Source of the DNA: Acidobacteriota bacterium
GTDB taxonomy: Bacteria > Acidobacteriota > Blastocatellia > Pyrinomonadales > Pyrinomonadaceae
Direction of reading: 5' to 3'
Assembly (NCBI GenBank): GCA_003222975.1
Contig: QHXN01000037.1
Coordinates: forward strand, 1-32,350
Length of the DNA stretch: 32,350 nucleotides
Of the stretch, positions 17,304 through 25,869 are shown one piece after another. Every line of letters begins with the position of its first letter. Within the stretch, counting starts at the first letter, position 1. The notes under the pieces are model-generated. The model was not told where the DNA came from. It did no database searches and saw nothing but the letters and a program-made list of their open reading frames with translations. The position numbers were made by a program, and so were the translations under genes.

Positions 17304-20300
17304 TTACGGGCAGCCGCTGCTGACGGTATAAGCCGGCCCGGAGTCCACCGCGTTGTTACCCTGGCCCTGGTCATGCGGCACTATCACTCTGGCGGCGGCG
17401 GTCGTCGTATTGCCGAAGGCATCCCGCACCCGGAAGGTGATGGTGTAGACGCGACCGTCGCCGTTGCCGTCGCGTTCGGCGCGCAGCTGCACCGAACGGC
17501 AGTCGGCGGCGATGACGATGTCCCCGCCGGAGGCCGCGCCCTCGTCGCTGCTCACCTGCGAGATCACAACGCTGCTCAGGTTCACGCCCGCGTCACAGCC
17601 GTCGCTCGCACCCGCCACCAGGTCTGTGACGTTGATTGTGTAGACCTGTTTGTTGGCCGGCCACAGCGAGATCACGTTGCCGTTGAGCGTGATGGTTGGC
17701 GGCACGCTGTCAAACACGGCGAGCGTACTGGCCCCGCCGGCCGGGTTGAAGTTGCCGTCGCCGCCGTAGCTGAAGGTGACGGCGAAGGGGGAGCCGGCGG
17801 GAGTCAGCGAGCCTGTTGCGAAGGCGGAGCTGAAACTGCCGTCGGGCTGGATGGCGGCGTTCTGGGTCACGCCGTTAAGAGTAACGGCCACGACGCCGGT
17901 CGGCACGAGCGGGCCTGAGGTAATCCGGCCCGACAAGCTTACGGTCGCGGTGCCGCAGCCGATCACCGGCGAACTCAGATTGCTGAACGCGGGGGTGGCC
18001 CTCGTGATGATGATGCTAACCGTGCCGGAGGCAGGGTTGTAGTTAGTGTTTCCGGCGAACGACCAATTGGCCGCGCCGCCGGGAACGTTCGTGAAATTCG
18101 CGCCCAAGTTCAGCAGACCCGAAAGGTCTTCGCCGCCCACGCCCGTCGCCGAACCCGTAGCGCCGTGCGCGCTGCCGTCGTAGACCCCCGTGTAGCCGCT
18201 GACTGAGACGATGGCCGTGGCCTTGTTGACGTTGAAGGACTGCGGCACGTCGGGCGCGGCGTTGTAGTTCGAGTCGCCGGCCTGCGAGGCGGTCACCGTG
18301 CAAGGCCCCGCGCCGTTGATGGTGATGGTGCTGCCGTTCGTGCCGCCCGAAGTACAACTGCCTGCGGCGACGAAGGTGACGGGGTTGCCGGATGCGCCGC
18401 CCGTGGCGCTGACCGTGAACGGCGCGTCGCCGTAGGTCTTGTCGGACAGCGCGCCGAACGTGATCGCCTGGTCGGCCTTGTTCGCCGTGGCCGTGGCCGT
18501 GGTCTGCGGCGCGGCGTTGTAGTTCGAGTCGCCGGCTTGGTCGGCGGCGACCACGCAGCTCCCCGCGGCGGTCGCCGTGAGGGTGTCCCCCGTGACGCTG
18601 CACGGGCCTGAGAGGACGCTGTACGTTACGGTCAGCCCGGAACTCGCCGTCGCATTCAGCGTCGCAGAGCCGCCGACCCACGTGAAGGGGGCGATGGCCG
18701 GGAACGTGATGGTCTGGTCGGCCTTGTTGACCACTTGCGACAGCGCGGACGAAGTGCTCGGGGCCGACGCGTCGTCGCCCTCGTAAGACGCGGTGATCGA
18801 GTGCGGGCCGACCGAGAGCGTGCTCGTCGTGAACGTGGCCTGCCCGTTCTGGTCGAGGGCGACCGTATCAATCGGGCTTCCGCCGTCGAAGAAGGTGACG
18901 CTGCCGGTGGGCGTGGCGGCCGCGCCTCCGTTGCTCACCGTCGCCGTGATCGCCACCTGCTGCCCGTACTGAGACGGGTTGGCCGACGACATCAGCGTGG
19001 TGCTCGTGTTGGCCGTGAAGTTGATGTCGAGCACCGGGTGCAGCTCGATGCCGTTCGGGGCGACGCCCGTCTGCCCGTGTTGGAAGTCGAAGAAGGCGAC
19101 GCCCTTCACCCGGACGGGCACGTTGGCAGTCTGGAAGAACGTGGTCGCCGTGAAACGGCCGTCGAACTTCGCCCTGGAGTTGGTTATCCCCTGCTCGAAA
19201 GGACTCGTCGCGAAGATGCGGCCCGGCCCGCTCGGATTCGGCACGAGGGTGCAGGCCGGGAAGGGTATCTCCGCGATCATCGTGTGGCCGGTGCTGTCTT
19301 GCAGAACGATGTGGTAATCAACGTCCGTCTCCTTCTTGTAGAAGGTCATCGTCGCGTCCACCACGTACACAGTTCCCTCAGTCGGCTGGATTCGGGAGTT
19401 ATCCGGTGGCCCTGGCGGGTCGGCCGGTGGAGTAATAGCGCCGAGTTCCTGAATCGTCGTGTGCACGGGGTTATCCAGATTAACCTGAGCCGCGTCGGGG
19501 TCTGTGCCGACCTTGACCGTCCAGCGCTCGACGCCGCAACTGGGACTCTGGACGGTGAGTGTGATGGGGGCCGTCGCGATGCGTGCCTGCGCGTCCGTTA
19601 TCGTGGCGACGATGCTCTTGGCCCCGGTCGTGATGCTCGGCGCGACCGTCGCCCGGAACGAAAAGACCTTGTCGCCAGCGGTCGCGTCGCCGTTCGTGCC
19701 GTCGTCGTAGAACTGTTGAGAGGCCGCGCCCCCGATGCTGGTCAGGTCGCCGTTGACGGTGATGTCCGTGCTCGGCGGAGCGCTCGCCGGCGTCACATTG
19801 ACGGTCAGCAGCGTGTTGCCGGAGGGGTCGAGCGCCGCCGGGGAGGCGATGCCCAATCCCGAAGGCTGCGTCGGGTCGCCGCCGCACTGGTTGACCGGAG
19901 ACGAACTGTTGCGCGGGATCGGCCCGCTCGTCACGAAGTCGGCGTGGTTGTTGTCGGTGTCGGTGCAGCCGTTCCCGCGCCGCACTGCCGCCGTCGTGTT
20001 AGTGAGCACCGGGGCAGCGGCACCGCCTTCGGCGCAGTTCGCGCTGCCGTAGCCGACGAAGTCCACGACCAGACCGCCGAGCGGACAGGGGCCGCTCAGA
20101 GGAGTGGTGCTGGCGACCAACGCCACTTTGGAGTTGGTACCGCTCAGAGAGAGAGAGCCGACCACGTCGGGTGTGGGCAGAGGGGTCGTCCCGTTGAGGC
20201 CCACGGCTCCCTGAATCAGGTAGTAGTGTCCGGGCTGGATCGTGCCGGAGAGCGGGGTGGGCGGGCCGTTCGTAGCGTTGTTCCAATCTGTGCCCGCCGC

Positions 20301-22457
20301 CGAGGTGTCCTGCACGCTCCAGCCGTTTATCGTGACGGGGGTCGAGCCGGAGTTGTAAAGCTCGATGAAGTCGTTCGTGTAAGTCGAGCCTGAGTTGCCG
20401 CCGCCGCCGTAAACCTGGCTGATCTTGACGGTGGTGGGCGGCGGCACGAAGTTGAAGGTCGCGGTAACGGACTTGTCGCCGTCCATCGTGAGCGAGCAAG
20501 GGCCGGTTCCGGTGCACGCGCCGCTCCAGCCGGCGAAGGTCGAATTAGCGTCGGCGGCGGGCGTCAGCGTGACCCCCGTGCCGTCCGCATAGGTGGCCGA
20601 GCAGGTCGGGCCGCAGTTGATGCCGGCCGGCGAGCTGGTCACAGTCCCCGTGCCCGTCCCGGTGCGACTCACGCTTAGAACTCTCTGCGTCGAGGCGAAG
20701 TTCGCCGTCACGGCGCGATCAGCGCCCATCGCGACGCTGCAAGTGTTCCCCGAAGTGGAGTCGCAGCCGACCCAGCCCGTGAAGGCCGAATTAGCGCCGG
20801 CAGTAGGCGTCAGAGTTACCAGAGTTCCGTTGGTGTAGGTGGCCGTGCAGGTTGGGCCGCAACTGATGCCGGACGGCGAACTGGTCACGGTCCCTGTGCC
20901 CGTCCCGGTGCGACTCACGGTCAGAGTCCTCTGCGTCGAAGCGAAGGTCGCGGTCACGCTGCGCGCGGCGCTCATCGTGACGGTGCAGGGGCCTGTCCCC
21001 GTGCAGTCGCCGCTCCAGCCCGTGAAGGCCGAGTTAACGCCGGCAGTGGGCGTCAGAGTTACCGGCGTCCCGCTGCTGTAGGAGGCCGAACACGTCGTGG
21101 GGCAACTGATGCCGGCCGGCGCGCTGGTTACGCTTCCCACGCCGGTTCCCGTGGTGCTCACGGTCAGGTTGAAATTCGTCGGCGTCGCGCCGGACGGGGC
21201 TAAGGCGACGCCGCGGAAAGCCTTGTTCGTGCCGGCGGTGGCGATGGTCGTGAATGAATCACCAGCCGAACCTGTATCGGTGACTGTTACAAGTTTGCTC
21301 GCACTGTCAGCCGTCGTAGCCCATAAGACCGGCTGTCCAGAGCCATTGACTGACATCGTCACTCCGCGTAAACCGGTAGTGAGTCCAGCGGTGAAAGTCT
21401 TTGAGAGACTCCACGTTCCACCGGTTAACGTCCACTTTTGTAATCCACCACCCGAAGCTATTGCTCTATCATCTGCAACATAAACCGTGCTGGGATTAAA
21501 AAACACAAACACGTGGGGCGACGGGCCTGTGGCAGTTGGAAATCCTGGTAGGAGCGTTGTCGTTTGCCCACTTGCTGTCGGAGTACCTGTCCCGACCGTA
21601 GCGACCCCTTGAAAAGTACCGGAGGCTGAAGTTATGTAAAGTTGATTATTGAAGATGTTAGTCGCCCGCGTATTAGCCGGGGACGAGCTAAGCTGTGTCG
21701 AAGTCGTTCCACCGAAAGTCGCGTAGCGGATGCCCAACGACGAAGTGGTCATCCACATATCTGTACCATTAGTGCTCGTCGCGCCGCGCGCGTTGCCGGG
21801 GGAAATGTTGTCAGCGAGCGCGGTTGTCGTATCCACTGTTCCCGAAGCATCAACGCGACCGATGACGCGGTTGACGGACGAAGAATTGGAAGTTGTGACG
21901 CCACTGGTGCCAACGCTTGCGTCATAGCCGGCCAGAATCAGGTAGCGGCCATCGGTTGACCGCGTCAGATAGCCTTCGGTAGTAGCCGTGCCGCTGGCCG
22001 TCAGCCGCTTGTTCGGGACGCTGACGGCGGTCGGCAGAGCTATTGACTGCACGAGTGTGCCGTTGGTTGCGTACTCGTCCAGAAAGACCGTCGTCGCGGC
22101 GCTGCCCAAGGCGGCGCTGCCGTCGCCCACTCGGTAAACGACCAGATCGCCCGACGTGAAGGCCGGCGGGGCGAGGGGCGCGGCGAGGCTGGCCGCGATA
22201 CCCGCGGCGGCGGCGGCGTTCAGGGTGGGCGCGCCCGACGGCCCGTCGACGCCGAAGCCCGCCAGCGTCGCGACGCCCGTCCCGTTCGGAGCGGAAGCTG
22301 CTGAGGCGGGGGATGCTGTCGGGGCGGAAGCTGCCGCGAAGCCGTGGACGAGTGCGAGGGCGAGTGCAAAGAGGGGAACGGATAGTATGATGAAATAACG
22401 GGTGATATGCTTCGGGCGCAGGCAGACAGACAGTCGCCTGCGTATGGGTGGGCGCAT
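17304..22457 (-). CDS. Giant secreted multidomain protein (InlB B-type repeats, lamin-tail, Ig-like/MBG-type repeats)
   Basis: A 1717-residue exported protein. The N-terminal signal region has an arginine-rich start and a hydrophobic core (about 21-40). Residues about 100-425 form a beta-rich, probably propeller-like domain (GDLVVYRVGDGSAALG, GYLTRSTDGRYLILAGYD). Three divergent InlB B-type repeats follow (428-670, each with GIxCxxxCxAxY and WxGxC). A lamin-tail domain begins at VKISQVYGGGG (677-about 860). An unknown domain with two cysteines (about 974-1148, ending FDFQHGQTGVAPNGIELHPV) leads to an Ig-like Big_3-type domain (about 1150-1242) and MBG-type repeats, two of which end QAGDSNYNAAP. 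No sortase or type IX sorting signal is visible. Its role is probably surface attachment or matrix, which is inference. AAAGGAAAG precedes the ATG by 6 nt. It is monocistronic. Confidence 0.85.
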   Translation of the reverse strand: MRPPIRRRLSVCLRPKHITRYFIILSVPLFALALALVHGFAAASAPTASPASAASAPNGTGVATLAGFGVDGPSGAPTLNAAAAAGIAASLAAPLAPPAFTSGDLVVYRVGDGSAALGSAATTVFLDEYATNGTLVQSIALPTAVSVPNKRLTASGTATTEGYLTRSTDGRYLILAGYDASVGTSGVTTSNSSSVNRVIGRVDASGTVDTTTALADNISPGNARGATSTNGTDMWMTTSSLGIRYATFGGTTSTQLSSSPANTRATNIFNNQLYITSASGTFQGVATVGTGTPTASGQTTTLLPGFPTATGPSPHVFVFFNPSTVYVADDRAIASGGGLQKWTLTGGTWSLSKTFTAGLTTGLRGVTMSVNGSGQPVLWATTADSASKLVTVTDTGSAGDSFTTIATAGTNKAFRGVALAPSGATPTNFNLTVSTTGTGVGSVTSAPAGISCPTTCSASYSSGTPVTLTPTAGVNSAFTGWSGDCTGTGPCTVTMSAARSVTATFASTQRTLTVSRTGTGTGTVTSSPSGISCGPTCTATYTNGTLVTLTPTAGANSAFTGWVGCDSTSGNTCSVAMGADRAVTANFASTQRVLSVSRTGTGTGTVTSSPAGINCGPTCSATYADGTGVTLTPAADANSTFAGWSGACTGTGPCSLTMDGDKSVTATFNFVPPPTTVKISQVYGGGGNSGSTYTNDFIELYNSGSTPVTINGWSVQDTSAAGTDWNNATNGPPTPLSGTIQPGHYYLIQGAVGLNGTTPLPTPDVVGSLSLSGTNSKVALVASTTPLSGPCPLGGLVVDFVGYGSANCAEGGAAAPVLTNTTAAVRRGNGCTDTDNNHADFVTSGPIPRNSSSPVNQCGGDPTQPSGLGIASPAALDPSGNTLLTVNVTPASAPPSTDITVNGDLTSIGGAASQQFYDDGTNGDATAGDKVFSFRATVAPSITTGAKSIVATITDAQARIATAPITLTVQSPSCGVERWTVKVGTDPDAAQVNLDNPVHTTIQELGAITPPADPPGPPDNSRIQPTEGTVYVVDATMTFYKKETDVDYHIVLQDSTGHTMIAEIPFPACTLVPNPSGPGRIFATSPFEQGITNSRAKFDGRFTATTFFQTANVPVRVKGVAFFDFQHGQTGVAPNGIELHPVLDINFTANTSTTLMSSANPSQYGQQVAITATVSNGGAAATPTGSVTFFDGGSPIDTVALDQNGQATFTTSTLSVGPHSITASYEGDDASAPSTSSALSQVVNKADQTITFPAIAPFTWVGGSATLNATASSGLTVTYSVLSGPCSVTGDTLTATAAGSCVVAADQAGDSNYNAAPQTTATATANKADQAITFGALSDKTYGDAPFTVSATGGASGNPVTFVAAGSCTSGGTNGSTITINGAGPCTVTASQAGDSNYNAAPDVPQSFNVNKATAIVSVSGYTGVYDGSAHGATGSATGVGGEDLSGLLNLGANFTNVPGGAANWSFAGNTNYNPASGTVSIIITRATPAFSNLSSPVIGCGTATVSLSGRITSGPLVPTGVVAVTLNGVTQNAAIQPDGSFSSAFATGSLTPAGSPFAVTFSYGGDGNFNPAGGASTLAVFDSVPPTITLNGNVISLWPANKQVYTINVTDLVAGASDGCDAGVNLSSVVISQVSSDEGAASGGDIVIAADCRSVQLRAERDGNGDGRVYTITFRVRDAFGNTTTAAARVIVPHDQGQGNNAVDSGPAYTVSSGCP
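20448..21176 (-). repeat. Three tandem InlB B-type repeats within the giant gene
   Basis: Three copies of about 243 bp encode an about 80-residue unit with conserved cysteine pairs. The second and third copies share long nearly identical stretches, such as the coding for VSRTGTGTGTVTSSP. The third ends just before the lamin-tail domain. Close DNA similarity suggests recent duplication or recombination. Confidence 0.8.
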
Positions 22458-22543
22458 TGGACTTTCCTTTCGTAGCTTAAACTAGGGTTGGCGTATTCCC
22501 GAGGGCAGTCGGAAAAGACGCAGTAGTGCGAAGGTCGCAGCAG

Positions 22544-22572
22544 CTTTTACTCGATATTCACTCCGCAGTCAA
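22544..22572 (-). promoter_or_regulatory. Putative promoter of the giant secreted protein gene
   Basis: On the minus strand TTGACT (22572-22567), a 17-nt spacer and TAAAAG (22549-22544). The leader would be about 80 nt. The repeat cluster begins 14 bp upstream of the -35. Confidence 0.5.
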
Positions 22573-22585
22573 GCTTAGGGGTGGC

Positions 22586-22698
22586 TCAGACCTGTAATAT
22601 CAGACCTGTAGTAGATGAGTAACCCCGAATAACCGTTGGTTACATCGGGTGAGAAAAGAGTCGGGCAGGGTTAAAAACATTATGCCGGGTTAAAAACA
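22586..22698. repeat. Cluster of regulatory-type repeats upstream of the giant gene
   Basis: Three elements are visible. TCAGACCTGTA occurs twice (22586-22596 and 22600-22610, 14 bp apart). A dyad CCCGA..TAACC-GTT-GGTTA..TCGGG spans 22624-22649. GGGTTAAAAACA occurs twice (22668-22679 and 22687-22698, 19 bp apart). Their position upstream of the promoter suggests activator or repressor sites. Confidence 0.5.
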
Positions 22699-22714
22699 AA
22701 AGGCGGAAACGAAA

Positions 22715-22765
22715 GGCCGAACGGCGAGCCGGAAGAACTACTGTCTTCCGGCTCGCCGTTCGGCC
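22715..22765 (-). terminator. Long perfect hairpin, terminator of the thiolase gene
   Basis: A 21-bp perfect inverted repeat (22715-22735 with 22745-22765) around a 9-nt loop. On the minus strand TTTCGTTTCC follows, a broken T-tract. It lies 49 nt after the thiolase stop. Confidence 0.7.
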
Positions 22766-22813
22766 TTCGTGCTCGCGGCGGCTCACTTGAGCGGCCCGCC
22801 ACTTCTTCACCTG

Positions 22814-23995
22814 CTAAACCCTCTCGAAGATGATGGCGATGCCCTGGCCGCCGCCGATGCAGGCCGAAGCCAGTCCGTAGCGACCGCCGCGGCGTCGAAG
22901 CTCAAGGAGCGCCGTCAGGACGAGGCGCGTGCCCGAAGCGCCGAGCGGGTGGCCGAGGGCGATTGCGCCGCCATTGACGTTCGTCTTCGAGCGGTCGAGT
23001 CCGAGTTCCTTTTCGACGGCGAGGTACTGGCAGGCAAACGCCTCGTTGACCTCGACCAGATCAATCCGGTCGAGTTTCAGGTTCGCCTTCTCAAGCGCCT
23101 TGCGGACGGCGGGCACGGGGCCGATGCCCATCAAGTCAGGCTCGACGCCCGCGTAGGCCCACGACACGACGCGGCCCAGGGGCTTCGCGCCCTTCTCTTT
23201 GACGTAATCCTCGCCCGCGATGACGAGCATCGCCGCCCCGTCAACGATGCCGGAGGCGTTGCCGGCGGTGACGAAGCCTTCACGGCTGAAGGCCGTCGGC
23301 AGTTTCGACAGGACTTCGAGCGTCGTGTCGGGGCGCAGGTGGTCGTCCCGTTCGACGACCTTCACCCCTTTGCGCGTCTTCACCTCGACGGGGACGATCT
23401 CCTCGGCGAAGACGCCGGCCTCTTGCGCACGCGCGGCCTCCCGCTGCGAGCGGAGCGCATACTCGTCCTGCTCCTCGCGAGAGATTTCGTACTTGCGCGC
23501 GAGGTTCTCTGCCGTGCCCGCCATCGTCGTGTTGCAGTAGGTGTCTAAGAGCGCGACCATCAGGGAGTCTTCGAGCTTGCCCTGGCCCAAAGCGAAGCCG
23601 CTGCGCGCGCCGTAGATGACGTGCGGGGCCATGGACATTGACTCCATGCCGCCGACGAGGCAGGTGCGCGCCTCGCCCAACAGGATCATGTGCGCGCCGC
23701 TGATGATTGACTGAATGCCGCTGCCGCACAGTCGGTTGACCGTGAGTGCCGGGCGGTCGGCGGGGACATTCGCCTTCAAGGCGACGTGGCGCGCACCGTA
23801 GATGGCGTCGCCCGAAGTCTGCAAGGCATTGCCGACGACCGTGTGGTCAATCTCTTCCGCCGCGACGCCCGTCGCAGAGAGCGCGCCGCGCGCGGCGGTC
23901 GCCGCCAGGTCAATCGCCTTCACGTCCTTCAAAGCGCCCACGTACTCCGTCATCGGCGTGCGCCTGCCGCCGAGTATGAAGATGTCTTGAGCCAT
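22814..23995 (-). CDS. Thiolase family acetyl-CoA C-acyltransferase
   Basis: A 393-residue thiolase II-type enzyme that condenses two acetyl-CoA to acetoacetyl-CoA or cleaves 3-ketoacyl-CoA. Catalytic residues are in place: Cys90 in NRLCGSG, His349 in GGAIALGHPLGASG and Cys379 in ACIGGGQG. NEAF and GGMESMS motifs are also present. Length and motifs are typical of the cytoplasmic tetrameric family. There is no adjacent 3-hydroxyacyl-CoA dehydrogenase or CoA transferase to decide between biosynthesis and beta-oxidation. A consensus-like promoter is present about 50 nt upstream; no good Shine-Dalgarno is seen before the ATG. Confidence 0.95.
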   Translation of the reverse strand: MAQDIFILGGRRTPMTEYVGALKDVKAIDLAATAARGALSATGVAAEEIDHTVVGNALQTSGDAIYGARHVALKANVPADRPALTVNRLCGSGIQSIISGAHMILLGEARTCLVGGMESMSMAPHVIYGARSGFALGQGKLEDSLMVALLDTYCNTTMAGTAENLARKYEISREEQDEYALRSQREAARAQEAGVFAEEIVPVEVKTRKGVKVVERDDHLRPDTTLEVLSKLPTAFSREGFVTAGNASGIVDGAAMLVIAGEDYVKEKGAKPLGRVVSWAYAGVEPDLMGIGPVPAVRKALEKANLKLDRIDLVEVNEAFACQYLAVEKELGLDRSKTNVNGGAIALGHPLGASGTRLVLTALLELRRRGGRYGLASACIGGGQGIAIIFERV

Positions 23996-24050
23996 AGTGA
24001 TTATTGGATGAACCTCGCGGTGGAAAATGTGCCTGTAGAAATAACCTCGG

Positions 24051-24080
24051 AGTGTAGCCGAGGCCCGGCGGACGCGTCAA
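24051..24080 (-). promoter_or_regulatory. Thiolase promoter
   Basis: On the minus strand TTGACG (24080-24075), an 18-nt spacer and TACACT (24056-24051). The transcript would start near 24044, about 50 nt before the ATG. The word-repeat hairpin at 24088-24210 lies immediately upstream. Confidence 0.6.
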
Positions 24081-24087
24081 TTTATGA

Positions 24088-24210
24088 AGCATTCAGCGAT
24101 CAGCAAACAGCTTTCAGCTTCACGCCTCCGACGGGAGCGTGATTCTCTTCCGGCGGGTGAAACCGATAAGAGTTAAAAAGCTGTAAGCTGAAAGCTGACC
24201 GCCGAGTGCT
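24088..24210. repeat. Imperfect inverted repeat built from AGCTTTC-like words, abutting the RDD gene stop
   Basis: The 33-nt arm at 24088-24120 matches the reverse complement of 24178-24210 at 26 of 33 positions, around a 57-nt middle. The arms are made of reiterated CAGCTT/AAGCTG words (CAGCTTTCAGCTT on one side, AAGCTGTAAGCTGAAAGCTG on the other). The right arm ends exactly at the base before the RDD stop codon. Confidence 0.6.
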
Positions 24211-25032
24211 TCAATCCGTGAACCGGTGCCCGGCGCGGTAGCGGTGGAGGAGTTCTTCGAGGAAGCCTTCGTAGGTGAACTCGGCGGGGTCGAAGGCGGG
24301 GCGGAGCTTGTAGAGGATGGGCGTGGCGACGCGCCAGGCCATCCACTGCCGGGGCGCTTCCTCCAAGTCCCAGCGCCTTCGCAGGAACGCCTCGACCACT
24401 TCGATCTCGGCTTCGGCGAGCGCTTGGACGTTGGCCGTAAACGGCACGGGCTTGAACGAGCGGCGCAGGGCCGCGTCGGAGGTCGGGGCCGAGAAGACCT
24501 GGTCGAAGCTGGGGGCCTGCGCCTCTCGCTCGCGCACGACCACCGTGCCTGCGACCATGTCGCCTACTCGCTGGTCGCGGCTGCTGACGAAGACCGCGAC
24601 GAGGCCGATTGAGTAGAAGGGGAACGGCTCCATGTCGAAGATGCGGACGAGGTTTCGCGCCGCCGCCTCCCAGAAGGTGACGGGCCGCCCGTCCTCGCGT
24701 ATAACGCGCAGGCGGAGCCAGCGCTTGCCCGGCGTCTGCCCGTTCCACGCCCACTCGAAGAGCGCGAAGTAGCCCGACCAGACGAGGAACAAGAGGACGA
24801 CGGCCACGGCTAGGAGCCACTTCGGCGCATCCTTCACGCGCTCATACAGGCCCGCCGCGTTCCCCAGCCAGGCGAACAGGAGGATGACGGCGAGTATCAC
24901 GACGACTTGCAGGAAGTGGTCGAAGGCGCACGCAAGGAAGCGGTTGCCGATTGACGCCAGCGCGAAGTGAAGGGGGACGCGCTCCGGCGTCTCGATCACC
25001 AAAGTCTCGTCGGTTGGGACGGCTGCCGACAT
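24211..25032 (-). CDS. RDD family membrane protein
   Basis: A 273-residue inner membrane protein. The RDD domain (about 20-165) includes the family's RFLACAFDHF segment, where Arg-Asp-type residues begin the first helix. Two clear membrane helices (about 42-58 and 72-92) follow, then GQTPGKRWLRLRVI and a third hydrophobic stretch (about 140-152) before RDQRVGDMVAGTVVV. The C-terminal 100 residues are a soluble, charged extension (AEAEIEVVEAFLRRRW) not part of the core RDD domain. Function is unknown; some RDD proteins affect ion exchange. The stop codon is touched by the inverted repeat downstream. No strong Shine-Dalgarno. Confidence 0.85.
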   Translation of the reverse strand: MSAAVPTDETLVIETPERVPLHFALASIGNRFLACAFDHFLQVVVILAVILLFAWLGNAAGLYERVKDAPKWLLAVAVVLLFLVWSGYFALFEWAWNGQTPGKRWLRLRVIREDGRPVTFWEAAARNLVRIFDMEPFPFYSIGLVAVFVSSRDQRVGDMVAGTVVVREREAQAPSFDQVFSAPTSDAALRRSFKPVPFTANVQALAEAEIEVVEAFLRRRWDLEEAPRQWMAWRVATPILYKLRPAFDPAEFTYEGFLEELLHRYRAGHRFTD

Positions 25033-25124
25033 TCTCTACGAACTCAACGCGAATGAGTGGGATCAATGAGCAGGATAGAAAGTTTCCGCTCAAGCTTTCG
25101 CGGCCTTGAAGAAATCTGTCGCCG

Positions 25125-25586
25125 TTAATCAACGGAGGGTTCGGGCGTCTCCTGCGTGGGCGCGTCGAGGCGGAGCGCGCCGAGCTGCTGGAACATCGTC
25201 ATGAAGTCGAAGTTGTTCCAGGCCTCGACGATCTTGCCCTGCGAGATGCGCACGATGCTCATGCCCGTGAACTCGACTGGCTGGTCGGTCGCCGCGAACC
25301 CCAGCGAGTCGCCGCGGTGGCGACCGCGCACCCTGCAACGCGCCGCTACTCGGTCGCCCTCGGCTATCGCGTCCTCGACTGTGACCTCGATTTCGGGGAA
25401 CGCCTCGCGGAACTTGCGGAAGAAAGGCTTGAACCCTTCGGGGCCGCGAAGGGGCTGGCCCGATTCATCAACCAGCCCGTTCGCCACGCCCTCCTCGCCG
25501 AACATCTCGTCAATCGCCTCCTCGCGCCCCTTGTTCCACACCTCCTCGAACCAGCGGCGGATGAACTGCTTGTTCTTTTCCGACAT
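25125..25586 (-). CDS. SnoaL-like NTF2-fold protein
   Basis: A 153-residue protein with the SnoaL/ester-cyclase type NTF2 fold: N-terminal KNKQFIRRWFEEVWNKG helix, central GFKPFFRKFREAFPEIEVTVED, and strand-rich C-terminus (VEFTGMSIVRISQGKIVEAWNNFD). Members may be polyketide cyclases, dehydratases or have no known activity; this gene has no polyketide neighbours. AAAAAGGAG lies 8 nt before the ATG. It is followed on the same strand, after 92 nt, by the RDD gene and preceded by the 77-residue protein gene. Confidence 0.8.
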   Translation of the reverse strand: MSEKNKQFIRRWFEEVWNKGREEAIDEMFGEEGVANGLVDESGQPLRGPEGFKPFFRKFREAFPEIEVTVEDAIAEGDRVAARCRVRGRHRGDSLGFAATDQPVEFTGMSIVRISQGKIVEAWNNFDFMTMFQQLGALRLDAPTQETPEPSVD

Positions 25587-25628
25587 TCTGCACGCTCCTT
25601 TTTAGTGAGGCGTTAATTGCAGACCGAT

Positions 25629-25862
25629 TCAGGACGCGCTTAGGATGGCACGTTCGACGGCGCGCGGCAGTTCGACGAAGACGAAATACTTCGAGGGATA
25701 CAAATAGTCCTCCCCCTCGTTGTCAATCACGCGGACGTAATCAGAACGGGCCGCGCTGTCGTCGGGGAGCACCTGATAAATCATACGCGGGGTCAGAAGG
25801 TCTGGGTCGTCTGTGCTGACGCAGACCGCGAACTTGGGCGTTGGACTACGACGCTTCGTCAT
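25629..25862 (-). CDS. Unknown 77-residue protein, second gene of a small pair
   Basis: The protein begins MTKRRSPTPKFAVCVSTDD and contains the pattern LLTPRMIYQVLPD...DYVRVIDNEGEDYLYPSKYFVFVELP. I recall similar short proteins in cyanobacteria and other phyla but know no function. ATG 25862 is preferred because it lies 7 nt after the stop of the preceding small gene and the conserved-looking part starts there; an upstream extension overlaps that gene in another frame. The Shine-Dalgarno is weak (AACGAAG), consistent with translational coupling. It sits in the tyrS-linked minus-strand cluster. Confidence 0.65.
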   Translation of the reverse strand: MTKRRSPTPKFAVCVSTDDPDLLTPRMIYQVLPDDSAARSDYVRVIDNEGEDYLYPSKYFVFVELPRAVERAILSAS

Positions 25863-25869
25863 CTTCGTT

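Larger units (their letters stand above)
22458..22813. other. Regulatory region of the giant gene and end of the thiolase operon
   Basis: No gene is present. The stretch holds the giant gene's promoter, a cluster of short direct and inverted repeats upstream of it, and the terminator of the thiolase gene. These are listed separately. Confidence 0.6.
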
